Origin: Spirochaetia bacterium
GTDB lineage: Bacteria; Spirochaetota; Spirochaetia; Treponematales; Treponemataceae
Assembly (NCBI GenBank): GCA_900769985.1
Contig: CAAGIS010000108.1
Span: 1 to 64,000, forward strand
DNA: 64,000 nt
Reading direction: 5' to 3'
In this document: positions 54,318 through 63,053 of the stretch, one piece after another
How the letters are laid out: each line of letters opens with the position of its first letter
Position numbering within the stretch: position 1 is the first letter of the stretch
Made by a program: the position numbers and the translations under genes
The notes under the pieces: model-generated
The model's input: the letters and a program-made list of their open reading frames with translations, nothing else
Told to the model about the DNA's origin: nothing
Databases searched by the model: none

Positions 54318-54350
54318 AAGGTCACCCAAGGTGTGTTAATGTTATTTTAA
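54318..54350 (+). repeat. AAGGTCACCCAAGG repeat, copy 2 (before trbC)
   Basis: This is the second copy of the 33-bp repeat described at 50332. It differs only at the two-base centre (TG) and in the pyrimidine pair (TT). A 31-codon frame (54255-54350) ending IKVTQGVLMLF runs through it but is not conserved in the other copy. Confidence 0.75.
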
Positions 54351-54391
54351 TTTCTAATTTTCAAAAAAATACGGATGCAAAAAAAATTGCA

Positions 54392-54724
54392 TTGTGTCTT
54401 ATTATTGCTGTTGTTTGTGCATCAGGAATGTTTGCCGATGGTTTTTCTGTCGGTGCATTAGATTCGCTTGGAGATATGCTTGTGTCTGCATTACAAAGTA
54501 AATGGCTTAAAGCAATTCTTGCAGTTGCACTTGTCATTGAATTTGGTGTTGCAGCATGGGGACAGTCTAAAGGAGCGAGCGAAATGGTTTCAGGTGCAAT
54601 CAAGTGGATGTTTGCAACAGGCGGAATGCTCGGAGCAACAGGAATTGCAAACTTTATTTTCAAAAACATAACTCCTGAAGACCTTGCATTTAACATGACT
54701 CAATTTTTTCCCTGCTACGGATAA
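54392..54724 (+). CDS. trbC: T4SS pilin TrbC/VirB2
   Basis: The 110 residues from the TTG show a signal-like segment (CLIIAVVCASGMFA) and two membrane spans separated by a short basic loop (GQSKGASE), the architecture of VirB2/TrbC pilins. Its place between trbB and trbD supports the call. The frame is open upstream and reads ISNFQKNTDAKKIAL before the TTG, which looks like the genuine cytoplasmic N-terminus. No ATG, GTG or TTG begins it; an ATT at 54350 would give MSNFQKNTDAKKIA. The start is thus unresolved, and the gene shares a 5' repeat with virD4. Confidence 0.85.
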   Translation: MCLIIAVVCASGMFADGFSVGALDSLGDMLVSALQSKWLKAILAVALVIEFGVAAWGQSKGASEMVSGAIKWMFATGGMLGATGIANFIFKNITPEDLAFNMTQFFPCYG

Positions 54725-54732
54725 TCAGCTTT

Positions 54733-54993
54733 ATGAAAGAAGACGATTTTGAGGATTATTCATTACCGGTTTATACATCGCTTATGGAAACACATTTGTT
54801 CTTTGGAATAGGAGAAATGGCTTTCTGTTTAATTGCGATGGTAACAATAATTCTGGCAACTATTGTCAGTGCATACTGCATTCTGCTCGGGATTATTGCA
54901 GTCTTAGTCTGCAGGATGATGTGTAAAAAAGAACCCATGCTCATTAATTTTATATTTCAAAATCTTTTGCAGCAGGATAAATATCTGGGGTAG
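54733..54993 (+). CDS. trbD: T4SS protein TrbD/VirB3
   Basis: This 86-residue protein begins with the VirB3-like LPVYTSLMETHLFFGIGE and has two hydrophobic segments (about residues 28-48 and 50-63). It is the small inner-membrane partner of TrbE/VirB4, with which it is fused in some systems. It lies 8 nt after trbC and just before trbE. The size and order match Trb clusters. Confidence 0.8.
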   Translation: MKEDDFEDYSLPVYTSLMETHLFFGIGEMAFCLIAMVTIILATIVSAYCILLGIIAVLVCRMMCKKEPMLINFIFQNLLQQDKYLG

Positions 54994-55005
54994 TTTTTGC
55001 AGAGA

Positions 55006-55033
55006 CTAATCAGCGCCAAATGGCGCTGATTAG
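55006..55033. repeat. AGCGCC palindrome, copy 4, extended to 28 bp (before trbE)
   Basis: The 16-bp core (55012-55027) is extended by CTAATC and GATTAG into a perfect 28-bp palindrome. It lies 13 nt after the trbD stop and 33 nt before the trbE start. Confidence 0.9.
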
Positions 55034-55065
55034 CTTCTCGTATATTTGAGAAAAAAGAGGAGTAT

Positions 55066-57534
55066 ATGTTAGGTAGCGATTTTAATTTTAATGTTTACAG
55101 AAAGAACAGACATCAATCCCTTCTGTCATCAATATGTCCGTGGGAATTTATGATAGACGAAGGCATTGCAATGCTAAAAGGACGAAACGGAGCTCTATGC
55201 TGTGCCTATGAATTTATTGCTCCGGATTTATATTCATCAAGCAGAAGCCGGGTCAACAGTGTTGCAATGAATTTCAATAACAGCCTTATTCAATTAGGGG
55301 AAGGCTGGACCTGTCAGTTTGAATTACAGAGAAGATTGACAAACGATTATCCTGGAGGCAGTTTTAATACGATTACAGGATATTTGATTGATAAAAAAAG
55401 AGAAGAAAATTTTAATCGATTCAAGGCTCATTACCAGAACAGGTACTTCCTCATTTTTACGTATGAACTGCCTAATGAGCTTGTAAGTAAAGGAAAGGGG
55501 ATATTTTATAAAAAAGCTGAAAAAAACGTAAAACCTCTTGAAGAAGAAATAAAATACTTCAAAATTACAACAGTTAATATCGTTTCCGTTTTGCAGAATA
55601 TCATGCATCTGGAATTTTTAAACTCGAATGAATTGTTTACGCTTTTCTGTAAATCAGTTTCATTAAACTGGCATGACAGGGTTTTACCGGAAGAATATAA
55701 TATTTTTCTTGACAGAATAGTAACAGATTCCAATCTTGAAAATTCACAGCCGCTTAAACTTGGCGAGTATTACATACCGATTATCGCAATAAATTCTTTT
55801 ACGTCACGAAGATCAGTTCCTGCAATGTTTGATGAACTCAATAAAGTAAACTGTGAATTGAGGTGGAGCACAAGATTTATCTGTTATTCAAAACAGGAAG
55901 CATTGCGCCGAGTAAAAAAGGCAGAAGACAAGTTTCACGGAAAAAGAAAATCAATCGGAACTTTAGTTGCAGAAACTACGACAGGAATGCATATAGATAA
56001 AATTGATGAATCAATGGTTGCAGAGGAAGCAGATGCAACACAGGCAAAAATTGACATTACAATGGGCATTGTCGGATTCGGTGATTATACAAGCAATGTA
56101 ATGGTATGGAGCAAAGACCTTAGGGAAGCAGAAGAACTTGCAAGCATGGTGTCAGGAACGATTAACGCCTGCAATTTCGGTTGTAAAATTGAAGAAGATA
56201 ATGCACTGCAGGCTTTTCTTTCCATGCAGCCCGGAAATATATATGCAAATGAACGGCAATATTTTATCTCGACAGGCAATCTTTCGCACGTAATTCCAAT
56301 CAGTTCGATATGGGCAGGTATGTCTCAGAATAAACATTTAAATGATATTTGCGGCGTAAGCATTCCTCATTTAATTTGCGGAACGGATTATGACATTCCT
56401 TTTTTCCTGAACCTCAATGTACGTGATGTCGGTCATACATGTATTCTGGGACCTACAGGAGCAGGAAAATCAACTCTGCTGAATCTTCTGGAAGTTCAAT
56501 GGACAAAATATAAAGAAACAAATGTCATAATTTTTGATTCCGGGAAGTCTGCAAGAAAATTAACAATGTGCATAGGCGGAACTTATATAGAGCCAGGAGT
56601 TGATGACGTAAGTTTTCAGCCTCTAGCAGAACTTGATACGACAACTGATATGCAGTGGGCAGCAGAATTTATTGAACTGCTTTTAACAGAACAAAAAGTC
56701 GAAATTAATGCAGGAATGAGAAAGGCAATTTTTGAAACCCTTAAACTTCTGAGTACCAAAACTGTAGAAGCAAGAACGCTGACTTCTTTTGCGCAGTATT
56801 GTGACTATCAGGATCCTGATACAAAGCGCAATGATATTACAGACGGAATCTCGCCTTATATTTTGGGCGGACAATACGGAAGTTTGTTTGATTCAGTTAC
56901 GACAAATATTCCGATTAAAAACTGGACAATGATTGAAATGAAGACTTTGATGGAATTGTCAAAAGGTGCGGTTGCTCCAAGTTTATTCTATCTTTTCCGG
57001 CAATGCGAAAAACGCTTTACAGGGATTCCGACACTTCTTGTACTTGATGAAGCACAGCATCTTTTTAAAAATCCCATGCTTGTACAGAAACTTGGAGACT
57101 GGTTAAGGATGCTTAGAAAAGTAAATGTTTTTGTCATCATTGCTTTTCAGGAAATTGCAGGAATTATGGAAACGCCAATAGCGTCTACTGTAATTTCTCA
57201 GTGTCCTACAAAAATTTATCTTGCAGACCCTGAAGCTGAAACTCCAAAGATACATGATTATTACGAAGAGTTCGGACTTACAGATTCAGAAATATATCTG
57301 CTTACACAGATGAGTAAAAAGAAAGATTATTTTTATAAAAGTTCTATGGGAACAAGAAAATTTCAGCTTGATTTAGATGACTTTCAGCTGGCGATTCTTA
57401 CGAATTCTTCAGAGGAGCATGAAGAACTTTCAAAACTCGAAGAAGAAAAAGGAAAGAATACTGGGAATGAACTTGTAATTCCGATTCTGGAAATCTCTGG
57501 ATTTTCACAGAAGGTTAATACCTTATTAGCATAG
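55066..57534 (+). CDS. trbE: T4SS ATPase TrbE/VirB4
   Basis: The 822-residue protein has an N-terminal VirB4 domain and a C-terminal ATPase with Walker A CILGPTGAGKSTLLNLL at about residues 460-476 and Walker B LLVLDEAQHLFKNP. VirB4 proteins energise pilus and channel assembly. It has a GAGGAG ribosome site and is downstream of the 28-bp palindrome, which may separate its expression from trbD. It is the most conserved member of the transfer apparatus and strongly supports the type IV assignment. Confidence 0.97.
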   Translation: MLGSDFNFNVYRKNRHQSLLSSICPWEFMIDEGIAMLKGRNGALCCAYEFIAPDLYSSSRSRVNSVAMNFNNSLIQLGEGWTCQFELQRRLTNDYPGGSFNTITGYLIDKKREENFNRFKAHYQNRYFLIFTYELPNELVSKGKGIFYKKAEKNVKPLEEEIKYFKITTVNIVSVLQNIMHLEFLNSNELFTLFCKSVSLNWHDRVLPEEYNIFLDRIVTDSNLENSQPLKLGEYYIPIIAINSFTSRRSVPAMFDELNKVNCELRWSTRFICYSKQEALRRVKKAEDKFHGKRKSIGTLVAETTTGMHIDKIDESMVAEEADATQAKIDITMGIVGFGDYTSNVMVWSKDLREAEELASMVSGTINACNFGCKIEEDNALQAFLSMQPGNIYANERQYFISTGNLSHVIPISSIWAGMSQNKHLNDICGVSIPHLICGTDYDIPFFLNLNVRDVGHTCILGPTGAGKSTLLNLLEVQWTKYKETNVIIFDSGKSARKLTMCIGGTYIEPGVDDVSFQPLAELDTTTDMQWAAEFIELLLTEQKVEINAGMRKAIFETLKLLSTKTVEARTLTSFAQYCDYQDPDTKRNDITDGISPYILGGQYGSLFDSVTTNIPIKNWTMIEMKTLMELSKGAVAPSLFYLFRQCEKRFTGIPTLLVLDEAQHLFKNPMLVQKLGDWLRMLRKVNVFVIIAFQEIAGIMETPIASTVISQCPTKIYLADPEAETPKIHDYYEEFGLTDSEIYLLTQMSKKKDYFYKSSMGTRKFQLDLDDFQLAILTNSSEEHEELSKLEEEKGKNTGNELVIPILEISGFSQKVNTLLA

Positions 57535-57544
57535 GAGAAATTAT

Positions 57545-58447
57545 ATGAACAAAATTAAAGAAATTTTTATAGCAGTGATTTTTTTTCTAAGTGCAGCAGC
57601 AAAAGGATTCTGTTCCGGATATCCTGTTTTTGACATTTCAAACTGGCTTGCTGCCATTGACCAGATGTATGCAGCTTATGACCAGATTCAGAATACAATT
57701 AAAACAATTGAACAGAATGCACAGCAGATGCAGCATATGGTTGAACAGGCAAGACAGCTTGATTGGAACAATATAGAATGGGACGGCGATTTTGATTTCC
57801 GTAACGAAATAAAAAATGTCGGAATATTTGTAAATGAACGGATGGATGCCGTTCAACGAGTTAAAGACTGCTTCAATCAAAAATTAATCAGTATTGGCGG
57901 ACAAAAATTTTCTTATGCAGATTTAATGAAAAAATCAGGCTGGGAAATGCTTGGTGTAAGTGCTCTGAAAGAAGTTACGAATCAATATTCAACTGCAAGA
58001 GATATCTGGACAGGAAAACTGACATCTAAGCAGAAAGCAAACATCTGGAAAAAATACGGAATAAGTCCGAAAAACTATTATGAACTTGAATCAAAAAGTC
58101 AGCTCATACAAAGCGGTCTTGAAAAAATTTTAGGCAAAGCAGATAAAGAAATCCAAAATGCTGAACTGCAGAAAAGCGATAAGCGAATCAGTGAAATCCT
58201 TGATAAAATTCAAAATACAGACGGCCTGACTGCAAAAGAAATAAGTCAATATATGAGCATGCTTTTTGCAGAACTGGGCAGAAAGATGGAAATCCAGAAG
58301 GCAGCACAGGAAGAAGCAGTTGCGGCTCAAAAAGAAATTGACATGCTGACTTCTTCGACTAATGTAAAAGAACAGACTAAACAGGATATTCTTGAAGAAC
58401 TTGATTCACAAGAAACAAGAGGTTCTGCCGATGAATTTAATTTCTAG
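57545..58447 (+). CDS. trbJ: TrbJ/VirB5-like T4SS protein
   Basis: The 300-residue protein has a signal peptide (KIKEIFIAVIFFLSAAAKGFC) ending near residue 23. A mature region follows that begins YPVFDISNWLAAIDQMYAAYDQIQNTIKTIEQ, the helical heptad-rich start of TrbJ. It is expected in the periplasm at the base or tip of the pilus. It lies between trbE and trbL as in other Trb clusters and overlaps trbL by 17 nt. Confidence 0.85.
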   Translation: MNKIKEIFIAVIFFLSAAAKGFCSGYPVFDISNWLAAIDQMYAAYDQIQNTIKTIEQNAQQMQHMVEQARQLDWNNIEWDGDFDFRNEIKNVGIFVNERMDAVQRVKDCFNQKLISIGGQKFSYADLMKKSGWEMLGVSALKEVTNQYSTARDIWTGKLTSKQKANIWKKYGISPKNYYELESKSQLIQSGLEKILGKADKEIQNAELQKSDKRISEILDKIQNTDGLTAKEISQYMSMLFAELGRKMEIQKAAQEEAVAAQKEIDMLTSSTNVKEQTKQDILEELDSQETRGSADEFNF

Positions 58448-60704
58448 AAATAAAAAGAAATTTTTCATTATCTTTTTTCTTTTTATGGTTACGGTTCCGT
58501 GTTTTGCAGAAGGTTCCTGGATAGATGCTCCTTTTATAGCTGCATGGAATTATTTTCTTAATATGGACAGAAAATGGATTCTTCTTGCATTAAAAATCGG
58601 AAAGATAATGGCTGTTCTTGGAATTGTCTGGAACTGCATTCAGATGGCATTCGGAACAATGGAAGGAAGAAAACTAATTGTCAGCACTATAACTAAATTC
58701 TGCATGTTTTTTCTTATCCTAACTTTATATCCTGTGTTCATTACGCAGCTTCAGAACTTTGCAGTACAGGCAGGCGTACTTTTGGATAACGGACTTCCTG
58801 AAAAGGCGAACACTGCCATTCAAACTTTTTATGACAAAATAAGTAATAAAGTTCTCATAGAAAATTCTGACAATGCAATCGCGCTAAAAGCTCTCAATGA
58901 ACAGATTATAAATTTGAGAACTCAAATGAATAAACAGATTGAAGAGTCTCTTGAATATAGTAATCCAGACATAGTTCATGATGAAGCAGAAAACACGTAT
59001 GGCAGCACAATCAAGGAACTTGAAGCGCAGAAAAAAGCTTTGGAAAGCAGGGATCCGTCTAACGCCCAGAAACTGCTTAATGCTATGAAAGAAGTTTTTA
59101 TAGCACCGGACGGCAAACAAAAAAACTTCAAATCAAATATTACACGTAAAAAAGATTACAAAGTTAATACTCCATTAAAGTATGTCCGACCGGGAAACAA
59201 AACAGGAGAATCCAGTGTAAGTGCAATTTCTTCAGACAATGATGTCTTTTATTTTGATTATGTTTCTCCAAGTGCATTGCTTAAACTTATTTATGTTTCA
59301 TCTCTTATAATTTGGGAAACAGAATGGGAAGTTGTCAATGCAGAATGGCAGGCAAATTTAGATAAGGCAGAAGAAGAAGCCGGATTTATTAAAAAGAAAA
59401 TCTTAAAGGCAGTTCCTATTTCAGAATTCCCTGTTCACAGGATTTTTGAAATTATTTTCTGTCTGATTTTAATCTGCATAATGGTTCTTACAGGTTGTTT
59501 TGCAATGATTCAATATATTCAGGGACTTCTTGAATATACAATAGTTTCCTGGGGAAGTGCAATTTTAGTACCGATGCTGTTGTTTGACGGAACGCAGGAT
59601 ATTGCCCAGAGAATTATCTCTACTCTTTTGCAGCAGACAATAAAACTTTTATTCTGCGTGCTGATGATTAATATGGTCATCTACTTTTATTTTGATTTAC
59701 TGACTGTCTGCCTTGCATCTCAAGACGGTTTTTCAATGCAGAATTTTATTTACGGAGCTTTTATTTCTTTAATCGGAGTTTCATTTATGCTGAACGCTCC
59801 AAAACTTGCAAGCGCACTGATGACAGGAACGCCGCAGATGAGTATGGGAGAATTTGTTCAGGTTGCAGGTGCTATTGCAGGAGGCGCAAGACTTGCAGGC
59901 AATGCAGCAAATAAGTCTGTTTCACTTGCAAAAGGTGCAGGACATCTTGTACACACAGGAATTCAAAAAGGAGCAAATCATGCAGGAAGCATTGCAGGAC
60001 AAATAGGTGCATATAAAGGTGCAAGTGAAGTTGCAAGGCAACGGGCAATGGAACAGGGTAAAGGCAAGGGAACCGCTTCTTTATATGGCGCAGGAGCTGG
60101 GATGGCAGCAATGCTGAAAGAAAGTGCAAGCCAGAAAAAACAGTGGGCAATGGATAAAGCTAATTCTTTTATATCTGGAAACGGGAACTCAAGGGGAGGC
60201 GGAACTTCAGGTTCAGGTACAAAATGGAGCTATGAAGGAGGTTCTCCGGATGTAGATGCAAAAACAGGAAAATCCAATGCAACATCACTTGGACAAAGCA
60301 GGGATGAAAACGGAATTACAAAGACTTTCGGTCAGCATATTTCTGACAGATATTCAGCCGCAAAAGAAAAAGCTGCGAACAGCCAGAACGGCAAATCTTC
60401 TGCAAAATCAGTAAGTGCACTTGATACACGGATGAATAAGCTTAATGAACAGGAGCGATGGAATAATACGGAACATAATTTGAACCGTTCAACTACTCCT
60501 GTCCTTGACAGGCAAAACAGTTCATATTTTAAAAATCAAATACAGCAGCATAACAATCTGAATAATGCAGATATAGCAAAAGGTAGTTCATCTTCTACCG
60601 TAAAATTTACAGGACAGCTTCCTGAAAGAATAAAGGTAAATTCTACGACAACAAAAAATGACAAATATGTACGAAAGCATAATGATAAAACGAAAAAGCA
60701 CTAA
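58431..60704 (+). CDS. trbL: TrbL/VirB6-like inner-membrane T4SS protein
   Basis: From the ATG at 58431 (AGAGG before it) this is a 757-residue protein. It has a signal-like start (KKFFIIFFLFMVTVPCFA), a first hydrophobic block (about residues 45-110), a long polar loop (about 115-310) and then a multi-span block (about 330-470). The remaining 290 residues are a Gly/Ala/Ser/Lys-rich tail of low complexity. VirB6-type proteins form the inner-membrane conduit. The polar loop and long tail are larger than in the RP4 protein. It overlaps trbJ, which indicates coupling, and is the last transfer gene in this direction. Confidence 0.88.
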   Translation: MNLISRNKKKFFIIFFLFMVTVPCFAEGSWIDAPFIAAWNYFLNMDRKWILLALKIGKIMAVLGIVWNCIQMAFGTMEGRKLIVSTITKFCMFFLILTLYPVFITQLQNFAVQAGVLLDNGLPEKANTAIQTFYDKISNKVLIENSDNAIALKALNEQIINLRTQMNKQIEESLEYSNPDIVHDEAENTYGSTIKELEAQKKALESRDPSNAQKLLNAMKEVFIAPDGKQKNFKSNITRKKDYKVNTPLKYVRPGNKTGESSVSAISSDNDVFYFDYVSPSALLKLIYVSSLIIWETEWEVVNAEWQANLDKAEEEAGFIKKKILKAVPISEFPVHRIFEIIFCLILICIMVLTGCFAMIQYIQGLLEYTIVSWGSAILVPMLLFDGTQDIAQRIISTLLQQTIKLLFCVLMINMVIYFYFDLLTVCLASQDGFSMQNFIYGAFISLIGVSFMLNAPKLASALMTGTPQMSMGEFVQVAGAIAGGARLAGNAANKSVSLAKGAGHLVHTGIQKGANHAGSIAGQIGAYKGASEVARQRAMEQGKGKGTASLYGAGAGMAAMLKESASQKKQWAMDKANSFISGNGNSRGGGTSGSGTKWSYEGGSPDVDAKTGKSNATSLGQSRDENGITKTFGQHISDRYSAAKEKAANSQNGKSSAKSVSALDTRMNKLNEQERWNNTEHNLNRSTTPVLDRQNSSYFKNQIQQHNNLNNADIAKGSSSSTVKFTGQLPERIKVNSTTTKNDKYVRKHNDKTKKH

Positions 60705-60723
60705 CAACGTACTTCCGCATTGG

Positions 60724-61416
60724 TCAAAATTCTGACTCTGCATTTTCTGAAAATGCCTGAACACGTTTTTGCCAAGAAAAAGAAATTGGGCTTATAAATT
60801 GAATTGAATATCTGCAGTAGCCTTTATCAAGATATTGAGTATTGACACACAGTCCTTCCTGAATTATGTGCTCTGAAGGAGATACAAAGCTGCAGCATAA
60901 AAAAATACCACTTTCATATTTTTTTACTGCTGCAGCTTCTCCTGTAAGTAAAGCACCGTGAACAGAAACATTGTTTAATATGCATCTTATTTTTTGAGTT
61001 TTAGTTTTTAACGTAACGTCAGGTTTTTCAAGAAGAAATTCTTTCCAGTTTTTCATTCCTATTTCATAACGCTGCTCTGACCTTTTTTCACTTTTTCTTG
61101 CAGTCTTCTTGTATTCGATAATTTTCTGTTGAAGAGTGATGTCTACAGGCTGTTCAAAAGTTATGATCCAGGTATTAGGATAATCAAGCCCTGCAGTTCT
61201 TTCTGAATGTACTGCATACTTTGTTTCATTAACTGCTATAAATCCGGTTACGGAAAGTTCAGCAGATGCAGTGCATATCCAGCGTCCGACTTCCAGATAC
61301 AAAGGTCTGAGAAGGCACGTTATTCCTCCCGGAAACTCATAAAAAATATTTTTTATCCCCAGAGAAGACAGTACTTCTTTTGAAACCAGTGCATAATCAT
61401 TTTCTAGTGTTTCCAT
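60724..61416 (-). CDS. PilZ-domain protein
   Basis: In this 230-residue protein the N-terminal half (about 1-105) is an unassigned beta-rich domain. The PilZ domain follows: the RxxxR in KRSEQRYEIG (about 116-120) and N-x-S-x-x-G in LNNVSVHGALL (about 147-152). These two motifs bind cyclic-di-GMP; the usual D before S is N, which occurs in functional members. It sits between trbL and the next accessory genes on the opposite strand, convergent with trbL and overlapping the upstream gene by 13 nt. It could link c-di-GMP signals to conjugation or motility. That role is inferred from the family and location. Confidence 0.8.
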   Translation of the reverse strand: METLENDYALVSKEVLSSLGIKNIFYEFPGGITCLLRPLYLEVGRWICTASAELSVTGFIAVNETKYAVHSERTAGLDYPNTWIITFEQPVDITLQQKIIEYKKTARKSEKRSEQRYEIGMKNWKEFLLEKPDVTLKTKTQKIRCILNNVSVHGALLTGEAAAVKKYESGIFLCCSFVSPSEHIIQEGLCVNTQYLDKGYCRYSIQFISPISFSWQKRVQAFSENAESEF

Positions 61417-61862
61417 TTTATTCTCCTTGCAGTATATTTTGCATCATACAATTTGACTAAATTATCAATGTTGAATTTTGAATTTTTGTTGAGCGAACAC
61501 AACGTTGCCGCCTGCCAGAAAAACTGAACTGGCAAACGAAGTACATCATCATCAGTTGTTTTTCTCAAATAAGAAATCGTCTGTTTAAAACGGTCAAATG
61601 AACGTGCCCTCAGTTGTGCAATGACTGACAGCGGTTCTGATACACCTTCAAAAGAAAACTTGAATTTGTTATTGAAAAGTTCTGGAGAAGAAACGATATA
61701 AAGCCGTCTGTATTTTTTCATTGTATAATATAAAATAAGGCAGTTTCGTTTTTCAAATTCCAGACGGAAGCAGTCAGATAATTTTTCTTTGGATAATAAA
61801 ATTCCTTCTGCATATAAAGTGTAATCTGCTTTAAACGGAATATCTACAAATAAAGTTTTCAT
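61404..61862 (-). CDS. Hypothetical protein co-transcribed with PilZ gene
   Basis: This 152-residue protein, rich in aromatic and basic residues, has no membrane span or signal peptide and no motif that I recognise (for example KRNCLILYYTMKKYRRLYIVS, then RARSFDRFKQTISYLRKTTDDD). It overlaps the start of the PilZ gene by 13 nt, which implies translational coupling and a shared function. Its upstream region is divergent from the gene at 61993. Confidence 0.6.
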   Translation of the reverse strand: MKTLFVDIPFKADYTLYAEGILLSKEKLSDCFRLEFEKRNCLILYYTMKKYRRLYIVSSPELFNNKFKFSFEGVSEPLSVIAQLRARSFDRFKQTISYLRKTTDDDVLRLPVQFFWQAATLCSLNKNSKFNIDNLVKLYDAKYTARRIKWKH

Positions 61863-61992
61863 AAAATGAATTATAACATAAATAAAAAAAAACTAAAATC
61901 TAAAAAATATTGCAGAAGCAGTATTTACAATTTATAAAAGATGTTTTATTATTAAGTAAACGATGTTGAGATATGATAATAGGAGTATTATC

Positions 61993-62921
61993 GTGAATTC
62001 AAATTCAACATCGAACCTTTCACTACCACAAATCAGTGCCTATAACGTAGCACTGAAAAACGAACAGATGATGCTTGATTCCCTCAAGCAGAGAAAAAGC
62101 ATTTATTTTGGTAAGGCTGATAAAGACGGCAATGTTCATGTCATCATACCAAAAATAATTGACGCAAAATCAAATAAGCAGCTTAATAACAAAGTCAATC
62201 CTTATGCAGCACAGGCTCTTGCCAACATGGGAATAAAATCAAGACATGTCATTACGCTCTCAGGTGCAAAAGCCCTTCAGACCGAAATAAAAAATCCTTC
62301 TCAAAAGCCGCATTTTTATCTGACTGCTTCCGTTCCCATGACAGACAGGGACAGGGAAAACTTTCAGAAGCGGATTGATGAAATTGAGGCTCAGACTCAC
62401 AGTAAAAATTTTACAGGAACAGAACGGGAACTTGAAGCTCTTGAAAGAGAGCAGATGTCAAAAATGCAGTCTCTCGAAACAGGTAAAAAAATATTTCCTA
62501 TACGTATTATCCAAGTTTTACAGTTGAAAATAAAGCTGCCCTTTCCAATGTGTTCAAAGAAAAAAACACTCCGTATATTAATCATGTCAATCAAGCATTA
62601 TCAGAAAAATCAACTGAAAAAGTAATTGACGGCAATGAAGCAAAAACATGGCAGGAACATATCAAAAACTGCATGACAGGAAATGAAGTAATTTTATCTA
62701 AAGACAAAGCTCATGACCTTGCTTCTTCAATGATTAAAGACATGCAGGAAGGCTTTGATACAGGAAAGCCTTTTGTCTTACAGCAGTCTCTGCTTCAGGC
62801 AAACAGCGAGCTGCATAAAGAGCAGGAAATGATGGGCAAAAATCTTGAACTTGAACAGCCTGCTCCAAACCTCTCTGAACGGCAGTTTGATAATTCCAAT
62901 GCAATCGAAATAGGGAATTAG
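61993..62921 (+). pseudogene. Accessory element protein, frameshifted at an A7 run
   Basis: An AGGAG site lies 8 nt before a GTG at 61993. The frame runs to ETGKK, where it meets seven A (62485-62491), after which the reading becomes unlike protein and stops at 62625. Read one base back, the sequence continues as NISYTYYPSFTVENKAALSN and on to a stop at 62921, about 310 residues in all. Either one A is missing here or slippage on the run makes the full protein. The content (KADKDGNVHVIIP, NPYAAQALANMGIK) is polar and helical; I recognise no domain. The ATG at 61963 has a worse ribosome site. Confidence 0.6.
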
Positions 62922-63048
62922 TTTCTCCTGACGCATCTTTATCCACTGTTACCACAATCCTCCAGACTTAACTTTGAGTCTTTTGTCATGTGGAAACCGT
63001 GGATAAAGTTTTTTCATCAAAATACACATCAAATCATTCAGGAGAAAC
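62921..63048 (+). promoter_or_regulatory. Nested hairpin with sequestered ribosome site and terminator-like T-run
   Basis: The inner arms 62937-62956 and 62989-63008 pair at about 17 of 20 positions (CTTTATCCAC...GTGGATAAAG) and end in TTTTTT, so they may terminate transcription. The outer arms GTTTCTCCTGA (62921-62931) and TCAGGAGAAAC (63038-63048) pair perfectly and contain the GGAG site of the next gene. A further small stem AGACT/AGTCT lies in the loop. Confidence 0.6.
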
Positions 63049-63053
63049 AAGCA

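Noticed and set aside
54255..54350. 31-codon ORF ending in the trbC leader repeat
   Set aside because: The other copy of the repeat has no start codon in this frame, so the peptide is not conserved. It remains possible as a leader.
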